Below are positions 18,309 through 26,606 of a stretch of DNA of 28,060 nucleotides, piece after piece. The translations under genes were made by a program, and so were the position numbers. Under the pieces are notes generated by a model that made no database searches, was not told the DNA's origin, and saw nothing but the letters and a program-made list of their open reading frames with translations. Position 1 is the stretch's first letter, and every line of letters starts with the position of its first letter. The DNA is from a virus: IMG/VR virus record IMGVR_UViG_3300032087_003037, positions 1 to 28,060 of that record; one strand, written 5' to 3'.

Positions 18309-19427
18309 TTAATGTTTAATCTGTTTGGATTTGTTTCTCATCACCTGAGCCAACTCTTCCGACTTAAGGTTTGATAACCTTATTTTAGCATTTCTTAACG
18401 ATGCATATCTTTCTTGCTTATATCTTCTTACCACATACTCTGGTACATTAACCCTTGATGATAACACGGCGTAAGCAATATGTTTATACAAAGCTTCTTC
18501 AGCAAACTTATGTACTCTCATTTCACCATCAGTACCTAAAGTATCTGATATATATTTTATTATTATAGTTTTACCTGATAAACCTCCTGAAAAATGTATT
18601 CTACCTTGATTTAGGTCTATATAAAAAGATCCATTGTCCTGCGCAAACTCTGGTGTTATACCAAACCTTCTACCCTCCTGATACTTCCACTCAATATCAG
18701 TACTATCATTTTGATTAACATTTGATTCGCTTGTTCCTGATTGACCGTCTTTAAAATTATTCCAAGTATCAGATGGTTGTTGTTCTAGTAGTGTACCATC
18801 ATTATCAAATATATAATCATAGTTATTATCTTGTAATATTGATTTAGGGTTTGATGTGTATCTAACTGGATATAATATTCTTTCTATACCATCAGTATCT
18901 GACATTACTATACGAGTGTAGTTAACATAATCATGAGGTAAAGGCACTATTAATGAAGGTGGCACTTCTATTTCTTGTGACTTATGTGACTGTAATGTAT
19001 CGTAACTAAACTCTGCTAAACCTCTTTTAGCATGAAAGTTAACATCTGTTCTGCTAACTTTACTTATTAATTTACCTTCGCCAACGTATGCTATCATAAA
19101 GTTGTTTATAATATCTGCTAACAATACGTATTGATATGTACCAAAATCTTCTGTAGCTTCTACTTGTCTAACTACAATATTAACACCAACTGCTGGTGCT
19201 GTATCTAATACTAAATTTGAGTTACTTGGGTCAAGCTCGGAGCCGTACTCGTAATCATCAACGTCAAGCTCAGCGCCATCTACAAAAACTCTTATGTCTG
19301 ATTTAGATCCTGGTATGCTAGGAAAGAAAGTGTCTAATAACGTGTAAGGACCAGTCGTACCATCTGATTCAAACGTCTGACTTTGCTGATAATACTCTTC
19401 TTGTGTTTTGTTAAATAAGCCTGCCAT
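18309..19427 (-). CDS. Tail tubular / ring protein (P22 gp4-like, crAss-like ring protein)
   Basis: This 372-residue protein has two parts. Residues about 15-100 form a beta module (FESDGTTGPYTLLDTFF ... IRVFVDGAEL ... NIVVRQVE). Residues about 105-190 carry the conserved motif series IINNFMIAYVGEGKLI, DVNFHAKRGLAEFSYDT and PPSLIVPLPHDYVNY, which I recognise from crAss-like and related phage tail-tubular proteins of the P22 gp4 type. These form a dodecameric ring under the portal that joins head to tail. A C-terminal helical region (310-372) is Lys/Arg-rich. The gene lies between the other ring protein, three bases upstream, and the muzzle gene, five bases downstream, which is the expected neck-to-tail order. 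Confidence 0.85.
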   Translation of the reverse strand: MAGLFNKTQEEYYQQSQTFESDGTTGPYTLLDTFFPSIPGSKSDIRVFVDGAELDVDDYEYGSELDPSNSNLVLDTAPAVGVNIVVRQVEATEDFGTYQYVLLADIINNFMIAYVGEGKLISKVSRTDVNFHAKRGLAEFSYDTLQSHKSQEIEVPPSLIVPLPHDYVNYTRIVMSDTDGIERILYPVRYTSNPKSILQDNNYDYIFDNDGTLLEQQPSDTWNNFKDGQSGTSESNVNQNDSTDIEWKYQEGRRFGITPEFAQDNGSFYIDLNQGRIHFSGGLSGKTIIIKYISDTLGTDGEMRVHKFAEEALYKHIAYAVLSSRVNVPEYVVRRYKQERYASLRNAKIRLSNLKSEELAQVMRNKSKQIKH

Positions 19428-19430
19428 TTA

Positions 19431-20183
19431 TTATAATTTTTCGTTTTGTAAATTTTCAATATCTTCTTTATCAGAAGCTTGGTATATATCACCTGATTCC
19501 ATAGATATACCAGCTAATTGTAATATTTTATTAACTAAGTTTCTTTGTTCTGACGCGTGTAATTCAAAGTCGGTAGACCCACCTGGATTATAAAGCGGTT
19601 CGTTGTTAACCATAACAAAACCCCATTTTACTGTAGCTGGATTTTTTATATAAGATATCTTAATAGATGTTGATTTTGTTTCATAAAAAGGCTGTGTTGC
19701 TTTACCACCGTATACAACTATACCATCTGAATTTTTTACGTAAATAGGACTTGAATTTGTAGGTTTAGTTAGATTACCAACTAATATGTATTTAAGATCT
19801 TTTAACGATACATTAGCAACTTCCCTGTCATGACGCGCGGTTATACCATCCGCATCTGAACCAGATAATGATCTTGTAGTTACTGCGTTTATTTTGTATA
19901 AGTCCGATGGTAAATTAAAATGATCACTGTCGTATGATAAAGTTACATCGTGCTTTTCAAATAAACTTATTTTTTCTTCTATGTTATCAATAGTATCAGC
20001 AAACCTAGTATCATTACCTGGTCTTCTCATAAATTGATTAAGATCATAGAAGTACTGCTCAAATATATCTGCTTGCGCAGCGTTGGCAAAAACGTTGTAC
20101 TCTTGAGGTGTTACATAGCCTCTTTGTTCTTTGTTTGCTATTGCTAAAACTCTTTGATAAATTGTGTTTACATTAATTGCCAT
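19431..20183 (-). CDS. Neck / ring protein of crAss-like phages, 250 residues
   Basis: The start chosen is ATG 20183 (MAINVNTIYQRVLAIANKEQ). The upstream GTG at 20210 would add nine residues but sits inside a hairpin stem and lies outside the conserved beginning. The N-terminal segment NKEQRGYVTPQEYN followed by ANAAQADIFEQYFYDLNQF is a pattern I recognise from neck/ring proteins of crAss-like and marine phages, next to the P22 gp4-like protein. The rest is mixed alpha/beta with no membrane segment. The protein probably forms a ring layer between portal and muzzle. The next gene, the tail tubular protein, starts three bases past its stop. The exact ring number cannot be assigned. Confidence 0.8.
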   Translation of the reverse strand: MAINVNTIYQRVLAIANKEQRGYVTPQEYNVFANAAQADIFEQYFYDLNQFMRRPGNDTRFADTIDNIEEKISLFEKHDVTLSYDSDHFNLPSDLYKINAVTTRSLSGSDADGITARHDREVANVSLKDLKYILVGNLTKPTNSSPIYVKNSDGIVVYGGKATQPFYETKSTSIKISYIKNPATVKWGFVMVNNEPLYNPGGSTDFELHASEQRNLVNKILQLAGISMESGDIYQASDKEDIENLQNEKL

Positions 20184-20197
20184 AAATTTCTTTTTAT

Positions 20198-20231
20198 ATA
20201 GTGTAGTCACCCAATAGAGTGACTACTCTAT
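20198..20231 (-). other. Intergenic 14-bp imperfect inverted repeat (RNA hairpin)
   Basis: In the gap between two structural genes, GTAGTCAC (20203-20210) pairs perfectly with GTGACTAC (20219-20226) around an 8-base loop. After a single T/T mismatch, five more pairs (TATAG with CTATA) extend the stem. On the transcribed minus strand the hairpin lies 11 bases after the stop of the 266-residue gene and about 14 bases before the ring protein ATG. It is not followed by a U-run, so it is not a standard intrinsic terminator. It may be an RNA-processing or stability element, or it may affect translation of the ring protein. Confidence 0.6.
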
Positions 20232-20242
20232 AAAGTGATTAA

Positions 20243-21043
20243 TTATTTTAATCTTTTTTCTAAATTGCTATAAGCTTCTAAACCTTCGTCAGTTTTAAAC
20301 CAAGCTGCTAACGCAGAATATGGATGCTCATCAAAAGGAACATTCATAAGTTTTCTATTTGTTTGTGCCCAGTTAAAAGTTCTGTTATCAGATGATAACG
20401 ATAATAAACCTAACTCAACACACTTAATACCGAAGTTTCTAAGCGTAACATTTTCATCATTAGCTAGTTCTAAAAATAATGCAGGGTTGTTTTTAGCTAA
20501 CAATACAACATCTCTTTTTATTTCTTTTGATGTCATATTACTTACTGAACTACCTTGCTCTACTCTTAGTATAGCTTCTGCTCTATCAATATCTAAACTC
20601 ATTGCTGAATTTAATGCTTCTATTTCCATTTCAATAGTAACCATATCTTCTTCAGCCTCTTTAACAGGATTAAACTCTCTGAATAATCTGTCTCTCTGTG
20701 GATGATATAATGATAAAAGCTTTTGTAATGTTTGTTTTTCTTTTGGAACGTTTAAAACGCCGTCTTCAAAAGTTATGTGACCTAATCTTGCATCGCCTTT
20801 AAATTCGTCTACAAAAACGGTCTTTTGATTAAGTGTATATTTTAATTCTCTTTCGTATCCTTTTTCCTCATCAAAGTAATATATACCTCTTGATTTAATT
20901 GTATACGATAAAGGTGACAAACCTTCTTTTAATAAATATACTCTGTCTTTTATTTCCCAAGAATCTTTTTTCTTAGGTTGTTCTTTTGCAGCAACTGCAG
21001 GTTCTACTACAGCTTCCGCTTTTTTTGTTTGTTTTTTTGCCAT
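20243..21043 (-). CDS. Conserved virion-block protein of unknown function, downstream of MCP
   Basis: This 266-residue protein starts with a Lys-rich, low-complexity N-terminus (residues 1-28, with KK, Ala/Glu and Pro) that is probably disordered. A compact region follows (about 32-120, RVYLLKEGLSPLSYTIKSRG and a YYFDEEKGY segment), then a mainly helical C-terminal half rich in Glu, Leu and Asn. There is no signal peptide or membrane segment. I do not recognise a named domain. The place between the major capsid protein and the ring proteins suggests an auxiliary capsid or head-completion protein. It is set apart on both sides by structured RNA: the MCP terminator upstream and a hairpin downstream, so its expression level probably differs from that of MCP. 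The leader is A/T-only (TTTTATTATATCATG). Confidence 0.75.
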   Translation of the reverse strand: MAKKQTKKAEAVVEPAVAAKEQPKKKDSWEIKDRVYLLKEGLSPLSYTIKSRGIYYFDEEKGYERELKYTLNQKTVFVDEFKGDARLGHITFEDGVLNVPKEKQTLQKLLSLYHPQRDRLFREFNPVKEAEEDMVTIEMEIEALNSAMSLDIDRAEAILRVEQGSSVSNMTSKEIKRDVVLLAKNNPALFLELANDENVTLRNFGIKCVELGLLSLSSDNRTFNWAQTNRKLMNVPFDEHPYSALAAWFKTDEGLEAYSNLEKRLK

Positions 21044-21059
21044 GATATAATAAAATTAA

Positions 21060-21105
21060 ATATTAAAAAATAAAAGGGCTAGGCGCCGAAGCGCCTAACT
21101 CTTTT
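21060..21105 (-). terminator. Intrinsic terminator after the major capsid gene, UUCG tetraloop
   Basis: Read on the minus strand, nine pairs (GTTAGGCGC against GCGCCTAGC, with one U-G wobble) close a TTCG tetraloop. After one mismatch, five more pairs follow (GAAAA/TTTT-type). A U-rich run TTTTATTTTTTAA comes directly after. This is the classic form of a rho-independent terminator with an extra-stable UUCG loop. It begins nine bases past the MCP stop and lies about 20 bases before the next start codon. Confidence 0.9.
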
Positions 21106-21113
21106 AAAAAGTA

Positions 21114-22589
21114 TTAGTTAAGTAACATGAAGTTATTAGCTCCTTGTACTACTAAACATCTCTCAGATAGGAAGTTGATTTCCATAGCATCAAGATCAGA
21201 TGTGATGTTTCCACCTACTGAACCTGTTACCCATGTCTTCATTCTTCTATCATCTACTTGAGATGCTCTATATCTAACATGTAAGAATGGTCTTCTCATG
21301 CTTGATCCAACTACTTCATCATAAACTGTTGAAGTACCAGCTGGGATTAATACCCCTCTGATATCGTTGAAAGCGTCTTGACCTCTTAATGTTACTTCAT
21401 TTAAGTATCTCCAGTCTGTTTTGTAGAAGTCATAAGATGCTCTTCTAAATCCAGAGAAACCTAAATTTAATGCCATATCCTCAGAGTTACTGAATACACC
21501 GTAAGATGTACCACCTGAACCATAAGAATTTTGCGCTGCTAACATATCATCAATTGCTAATGATACCGTTCTGTTACAGTAAAGCATGTACTCTTCAATA
21601 GCACCTTGCTCATCAAACTTTTTAAGTATCTCGTCAAAAGAACCTAAATCATCTACTGCTGTAGTTCCACCGATACCTGAAGTTGTGTGACCTCTAGCTT
21701 CGATAGCTGAGAATAAACCTTCAGTACCAAAGTTGTCTCCAGCTGTTCCTATTTCTGAATCAGCTGCTGAGCTCCCTGGAACACCTTTTTCTGCTTCAAC
21801 TAAAGCCATTTCTAAGTAATCAGCAAATCTTAATCTAGTTTCTGCTTCTGCTTTTAGATACCATAAGTAACCTGAAGTTCCGTCTTCTGCACTTACTTCA
21901 ACCCAACCGATTCTAGAAGTATCAGATCCTGAGATCTCATAGTGATCTTTTAAGATGATTGGTTTGTTGTTAAATGATTTGAAGCTAGGATTAACTGCGT
22001 TATTCTTAGCATTATCGCCCATACCATTTTTAGCTTTACCGAATTCAGATCCATAAACGAATATTCTACCGTTTGTTCCGTTTAATGAAAAACCAGAAAC
22101 ATCACTTATGTTAGCTACCTTGTAAGGTAAAACTGTAATAGTAGTAGCCGCTGTATCTGAAACGTAACCTCTAAATACAGTTGGAGTCGCTTGACCATCA
22201 GAGACTAGAACTGTTTGTCCTATTCTAACTGCGTGGTTTGCGTTCACATCAGTAGTTCCTACTGAACCTGTTATTGTAAAAGTATTAGTTGATAAACTCG
22301 CGATTTTGTAAGATAGATGTAATCTACCTTGTTCTGTCCATATCACTTGATCTGAACTCATTGCTTCTTCTGCTCCAATAGCTGATAAGAAACCAGAGAT
22401 ATTTCGTTTACCGTAAACCTCTGCTTCTTGCTCTATTAGATCAGGTAGATACTGCTGTGCCCAACCTGCATTTCCGTTACCGTCAATGTCTGAAGAAGTA
22501 AAATCCAAATAGTTAGTAGATATAGCACTTTTAACTGGTGAAGGTACTGCGTTTAACGACGCACCCGCACTTGGAGTAATTGCTGCCAT
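21114..22589 (-). CDS. Major capsid protein (HK97-fold, crAss-like)
   Basis: This 491-residue protein is the main building block of the head. Residues about 45-95 contain the pattern QQYLPDLIEQEAEVYGKRNI followed by SGFLSAIGAE and SDQVIWTEQGRLHLSY, which I recognise as the conserved N-terminal region of crAss-like major capsid proteins. The length of about 490 residues also fits that family. The remainder is mixed beta/alpha with Gly-rich loops, consistent with an HK97 fold. It follows the acidic scaffold gene by 19 bases and is followed by a strong intrinsic terminator, which would give a discrete 3' end to this highly needed transcript. The start ATGGCAGCA follows AAATTTAAAAATT. No cleavage site or prohead protease is visible in the window. 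Confidence 0.9.
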   Translation of the reverse strand: MAAITPSAGASLNAVPSPVKSAISTNYLDFTSSDIDGNGNAGWAQQYLPDLIEQEAEVYGKRNISGFLSAIGAEEAMSSDQVIWTEQGRLHLSYKIASLSTNTFTITGSVGTTDVNANHAVRIGQTVLVSDGQATPTVFRGYVSDTAATTITVLPYKVANISDVSGFSLNGTNGRIFVYGSEFGKAKNGMGDNAKNNAVNPSFKSFNNKPIILKDHYEISGSDTSRIGWVEVSAEDGTSGYLWYLKAEAETRLRFADYLEMALVEAEKGVPGSSAADSEIGTAGDNFGTEGLFSAIEARGHTTSGIGGTTAVDDLGSFDEILKKFDEQGAIEEYMLYCNRTVSLAIDDMLAAQNSYGSGGTSYGVFSNSEDMALNLGFSGFRRASYDFYKTDWRYLNEVTLRGQDAFNDIRGVLIPAGTSTVYDEVVGSSMRRPFLHVRYRASQVDDRRMKTWVTGSVGGNITSDLDAMEINFLSERCLVVQGANNFMLLN

Positions 22590-22608
22590 AATTTTTAAAT
22601 TTTAATTG

Positions 22609-23790
22609 TTATTTTTTAAGTTTAAATTTAAAAGCATCAGAATCATTACCGCTTAACACTCTAACTTTTATTCCACCAGCTTGTACTTCACCAAGACCTT
22701 GTCTAGGTTCTGTTGTTATGTTTTTAGCTTTTGCTATACTATCTTTGATAGCATCTGCCTTACCTTGCTGATAAAAATGATTAGCTACAACGTCAGCGTT
22801 CATTGCTGTAAACAAAGACTTGTGATAACCTTGTGGATCAGTTAATTGTTGTTTCTTGTCCATAAACTTAGAAACAAAGTTATTGATATCACTTTGGTTT
22901 TCTTTTACTTGCGTTGCGTCTTTAACATTAAATCTAAAACGTTTATCACCGATGTTATATTCAAAACCTTTGAACTTATCGTTGAATAACTGATTTGTTT
23001 TAGACGTAAACGCCTCTCTTTGTTGTTGAGCAACTTTTTCTGTTTCTGTTTGCTCTTTGTTATATCTATTAAAGAAGTCAACAGCTTTTTGTTGATCAGA
23101 TGTTAACTTAACACCACTCTTGATTTCTTCATAGTACTTAGACTTTTGCCTGTCTAATTGGGCTCTAGCGTCGGCAACCTGCTCTTTAAACGCTAATTTC
23201 TTTCGCCTTATATCTTTAGGATCATCAACATCTTCGTCGTATGTAAAAGAGTCTTCCATTAAAAACTCAATTTCATCAGCATCAAGATGTGGTTTAGTTT
23301 GTTTATAGTATTCTCTTAACAAATCTTTACTATCAAGTTTACTATAATCTTGATTTAACCTAACATAATCCTCAAGATCACCACCAGTTTCATCCATAAA
23401 TTGCATTAACTTTTGAATATTCTCTGGTAATTCTTGACCAGTTTCTTCTGCTTTTTCAATCGCCTCTTCAACTGCCTCTTGTACTTCTTCTACCTTCTCT
23501 TCTACCTTTTCGTCAGTTATTTCTTCTACAACTGGTTGCTCACTTTCTTCAACAGCCTCTTCTTCTTTTGTTTCTTCAACAACTTCCTCTACAACAGGTT
23601 GCTCCTCTTGTGTCTCTTCTTTTGGCTGTTCTTCTGCCTGCTCTTCCGCTGCAGGCTCTTCGCTTTGAGCTAGATTAACCTTCATAGGTTCTTCTTGCTC
23701 ATTAAATTTTTTAAGACGAGGTTTTTTTACTTTGCCATCACCCATAGGTGCTTCAGCATTGTTCTCGTCAATTTTTACTTTATCTGCCAT
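22609..23790 (-). CDS. Probable capsid scaffolding protein, acidic coiled-coil
   Basis: This 393-residue protein lies directly upstream of the major capsid gene, where scaffolds usually sit. Residues about 34-125 are a very Glu-rich, low-complexity stretch with repeated QPVVEE units. The middle (about 190-275) is charged and helical with many Gln, Lys and Glu. The C-terminus is basic and ends in KFKLKK, which could bind the capsid protein electrostatically. Highly charged, helical, elongated proteins of this kind act as internal scaffolds in procapsid assembly. There is no recognised domain, so the assignment depends on composition and position. A structural head protein other than a scaffold is the alternative. 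Confidence 0.8.
   Translation of the reverse strand: MADKVKIDENNAEAPMGDGKVKKPRLKKFNEQEEPMKVNLAQSEEPAAEEQAEEQPKEETQEEQPVVEEVVEETKEEEAVEESEQPVVEEITDEKVEEKVEEVQEAVEEAIEKAEETGQELPENIQKLMQFMDETGGDLEDYVRLNQDYSKLDSKDLLREYYKQTKPHLDADEIEFLMEDSFTYDEDVDDPKDIRRKKLAFKEQVADARAQLDRQKSKYYEEIKSGVKLTSDQQKAVDFFNRYNKEQTETEKVAQQQREAFTSKTNQLFNDKFKGFEYNIGDKRFRFNVKDATQVKENQSDINNFVSKFMDKKQQLTDPQGYHKSLFTAMNADVVANHFYQQGKADAIKDSIAKAKNITTEPRQGLGEVQAGGIKVRVLSGNDSDAFKFKLKK
23415..23691 (-). repeat. Acidic low-complexity repeat tract within the scaffold gene
   Basis: The DNA reads as GAAGAA/GAAGTA-type codons encoding repeated Glu-rich units, with QPVVEE present twice and VEE/EEA variants between. It is coding, not a separate element. 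The tract could change length by replication slippage. Confidence 0.7.
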
Positions 23791-23835
23791 AATATAATAT
23801 TATAAAATTAAACATATGTACTCTCGTACAATTTC

Positions 23836-24165
23836 TTACTTACACTCGTATGCTACAACACTGCCTTCAGCTAATGTAAATGAAGTCCATTTACCGTACA
23901 ATATAGTACCTACTGGAAAAACATCAGTGTTAACAACAGCTGTACCTGCATCTGTGCCTTCTGTATTTATGTAAATACTTACATCTGCAGCCTCACCATC
24001 ACTATCATCATCTATCTTTTCAGATATTAATGCTGTGAATTTTACGGCTGTTATAACTTCAATAGCACAAAAGTAATTTCCTCTACCAGGTGTTTCAGCG
24101 ACTGTGTCATCAATCCATCTTGACGCTAAAATGCTACCAGTCCAATCATTAGTTACTATTGCCAT
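23836..24165 (-). CDS. Small beta-rich head protein candidate between portal and scaffold
   Basis: This 109-residue protein is mostly beta-patterned (FCAIEVITAVKFTALIS, VSIYINTEG, GTILYGKWTSFTLAEGSVVAYEC) with an Asp-rich loop at 52-59 (DDDSDGEA). There are two cysteines, one near the middle and one at the second-last residue. It has no signal peptide. Small beta-sandwich proteins of this size beside portal and capsid genes are often head decoration or fibre-base proteins, but no family signature is clear to me. It starts 24 bases after the portal stop and is followed by a 45-base A/T-rich gap before the scaffold gene. Confidence 0.75.
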   Translation of the reverse strand: MAIVTNDWTGSILASRWIDDTVAETPGRGNYFCAIEVITAVKFTALISEKIDDDSDGEAADVSIYINTEGTDAGTAVVNTDVFPVGTILYGKWTSFTLAEGSVVAYECK

Positions 24166-24189
24166 TTGTTTTTATTTATTTGTTAAACA

Positions 24190-26604
24190 TTATCTAGGTC
24201 CAAACGAACTTAGATCTATTCCTTCGCCTAATATATCATTACCTGAAGACTCAAACTTTTTAGGTCCTGAACCTTCTTTTCTTTGTGATATTAATTCAGA
24301 CTGTTGACTAGCTTGTATTCTAGTTCTTTCATCTTTACGATCTTCTTTGAAAGTTTCTCTAGTCTTTAACGCTTCAACTTCTAAATTTTTAAGCTGTGCT
24401 GATATCTGAGCTTCAGCTTGCATTAACTGAAACTTAAGCTGCGCTTCAGTTTGTAGCTTTTGTAATTCAACTTGACCTCTTACTTGTTCGAGCTGTGCTT
24501 TACTTTGTAGGGACAGTTGTTCTTTTTGTAAATCAGCTGCTGCTGCTCGCTCAGCTGCTTGCGCGTTAGCTTGCGCTTGTACTTGTATATTTCTTTCAGC
24601 TATAGCTTGATCTCTTGCTGCTTTCTTTTGTCTTCTTATTTTTAATACTTGATTAGCTAGCTTTAAGTTTTTAATTTGCCTAACATCAATAGCATCCTCA
24701 AGTTCTATACTATTTGACTGTAAAGCCATTTGTATATTATTTTCCAACAATTGTTTTTCTTCTTCATCTGGTGCTAGCTCAATAAATATACCAAAGTCAT
24801 ATAGGTATAACTCACTAAGCTCACTTAATGTAGCTACATTATGAGCACCAACGGCTTGTATAAAAGCATCTCTTGTTGGTGAGTATTCTAGTAAATCAGA
24901 TATTCTTAATGATAACGACTGCGCTAGTTCAGTTGTTAAGAATAAACCAGACTGCAATATATGTCTTGTAGCTGTATTACTATTCGCCGCTGCCATCTTT
25001 TGTATACCAACTAAAGCGTTTTTATCTGGTGTACTACCATCTCTTGCTTCGTTTAATCCAGTTACATCTCTTATCATTTGTAAATAATAATTGTATGTAC
25101 CAATTAAACTTTGCATCTTTGCACCACCATTGCCACTTGCTATCTCTTGTATAGGTACTTTACCTGGGTTCATATCACCCTCTTGAGTTAATGATCTACC
25201 AATGATACTACCAGTTTGAAAGAACATGTTTAGTGCTTCTTGTGGGTTATAGTTTGTACCGTTACCTAAATCAACTTCAGCTAAACCATCAGCGTCTAAA
25301 TAAACACCGTCAGGCACCATACGTGACATAACTTGTTGTATCTTTAAATGCGTTAGCTGTATCATATCAGCAAAACCTGTTATACGTCTTACTAAAGATT
25401 CTATTCTACCTTTATACATACGTGGTGCTACTATGTTATAATTCATTTTAACTTTAGTATAATCACTCTTTGTACGTATTTGATTTTCAGCTAAATTCCA
25501 CTTTAATAAGCTTTTAGTACCTACTATTAAAGCTCCTTCATATAACACCTCTATAGCTTTTGAAACTCTTTCAAAGTTACCATCATTAGGTGGATTAAAC
25601 GTGTCATCTTTTTCAATAGCTTTTTCAGCACCTGATCCTAATGTTTTGACTTTAAATACGTTGTTAGCGTATGTCTTGTAATTAAAATATAATACAGTAA
25701 TAATGTTTTCGTCTAAATTATTATCTTCGTATTTAGTTCCATACCTTGTTGCTTGATACGCAGGTTGCGCTGGTTGCTGTTGTATTTCTTCAAGGTCTTC
25801 ATCTGTTAAATCTGGAAACTGTTTTTTAAGTTCATTTATAGTTACGTTCTTTGCTTCACCAACATAATATATATCTTCAAAGAAAGGTGAATCACTGTAT
25901 GAATAAACTAAGTTAGCAGGATCAACATATTTTATTGTTGCACCTTCTGATGTGTTAAATTCATTTTTAACAGCACCAATACCAATAACAGTTAAATCAT
26001 GATAAACTCTTTTAAGTATATTATCATAATTGTTACCATTCATTAAAACTTTTAATGCTTGTTCTTCTGCTATTTCTATTGACTGTTTATAGTTAAGTTG
26101 CATGTGTACCTCAAGCTCTTCAGTTGTTTCTGGTAAAGTGTCAGGGTCGTTTTGATATATGTTTATACCAAACCTGTTCATTACATCATCATTAAAGTCT
26201 TTTGATTGCATATCACCCACAATAGATTCCATGTAGGCTGTTCTTTGACTTACACCAGCAGGATCTTGTGAGTAAGCTTTTATGTCATAAGCTCTTTCAG
26301 CAATACCATTTACTACTATATCTACAAACTTAGGTATAATAGGTACTGGCTTCCAGTCTAAATTAAGATAAGATAAATCACCGTTAATAGATAATTCATC
26401 TTTATATTTTTGTATTGACTGCTCCCCTCGAGCGTATAATCTAAGTTTATGAAACTCAGCTTGGTTGATATTATATCTATTGTTGTTTTTATCTTTTCCA
26501 AACCATTCGCTTTCAATAGCTTTTGCTACTTTTAAACCATATTCATAGCTAGCTTTTTCTGCATCACTAACTACTTGACTAGGAAAATAACCTTTTTTAC
26601 TCAT
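24190..26604 (-). CDS. Portal protein (crAss-like)
   Basis: This 804-residue protein begins two bases after the terminase stop, the usual terminase-portal order. The portal forms the dodecameric ring through which DNA is packaged and leaves. The body is mixed alpha/beta with a long helical region near residues 400-560 (FADMIQLTHLKIQQVMSRMV and a later YYLQMIRDVTGLNEARDGS stretch), as in portal wing/stem/clip regions; the MIRDVTGLNE segment is a recurrent portal motif. From about 650 to 770 it is an Ala/Gln/Glu/Lys-rich coiled coil, which fits a portal barrel or a long C-terminal helix. The length near 800 residues fits crAss-like portals. The start ATGAGTAAAAAAGG follows an AAATAAAT leader. 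Confidence 0.85.
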   Translation of the reverse strand: MSKKGYFPSQVVSDAEKASYEYGLKVAKAIESEWFGKDKNNNRYNINQAEFHKLRLYARGEQSIQKYKDELSINGDLSYLNLDWKPVPIIPKFVDIVVNGIAERAYDIKAYSQDPAGVSQRTAYMESIVGDMQSKDFNDDVMNRFGINIYQNDPDTLPETTEELEVHMQLNYKQSIEIAEEQALKVLMNGNNYDNILKRVYHDLTVIGIGAVKNEFNTSEGATIKYVDPANLVYSYSDSPFFEDIYYVGEAKNVTINELKKQFPDLTDEDLEEIQQQPAQPAYQATRYGTKYEDNNLDENIITVLYFNYKTYANNVFKVKTLGSGAEKAIEKDDTFNPPNDGNFERVSKAIEVLYEGALIVGTKSLLKWNLAENQIRTKSDYTKVKMNYNIVAPRMYKGRIESLVRRITGFADMIQLTHLKIQQVMSRMVPDGVYLDADGLAEVDLGNGTNYNPQEALNMFFQTGSIIGRSLTQEGDMNPGKVPIQEIASGNGGAKMQSLIGTYNYYLQMIRDVTGLNEARDGSTPDKNALVGIQKMAAANSNTATRHILQSGLFLTTELAQSLSLRISDLLEYSPTRDAFIQAVGAHNVATLSELSELYLYDFGIFIELAPDEEEKQLLENNIQMALQSNSIELEDAIDVRQIKNLKLANQVLKIRRQKKAARDQAIAERNIQVQAQANAQAAERAAAADLQKEQLSLQSKAQLEQVRGQVELQKLQTEAQLKFQLMQAEAQISAQLKNLEVEALKTRETFKEDRKDERTRIQASQQSELISQRKEGSGPKKFESSGNDILGEGIDLSSFGPR

Positions 26605-26606
26605 AT

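Noticed and set aside
20184-20210. Longer ring protein start at GTG 20210 (MTTLYKKKF extension)
   Set aside because: The extension lies in a hairpin stem, lacks a typical leader, and precedes the conserved MAINVNTIYQRV beginning.
23817-23830. TGTAC-TCTC-GTACA inverted repeat between the scaffold gene and the 109-residue gene
   Set aside because: The stem has only five pairs with no U-run after it; such a short palindrome is expected by chance in A/T-rich gaps.
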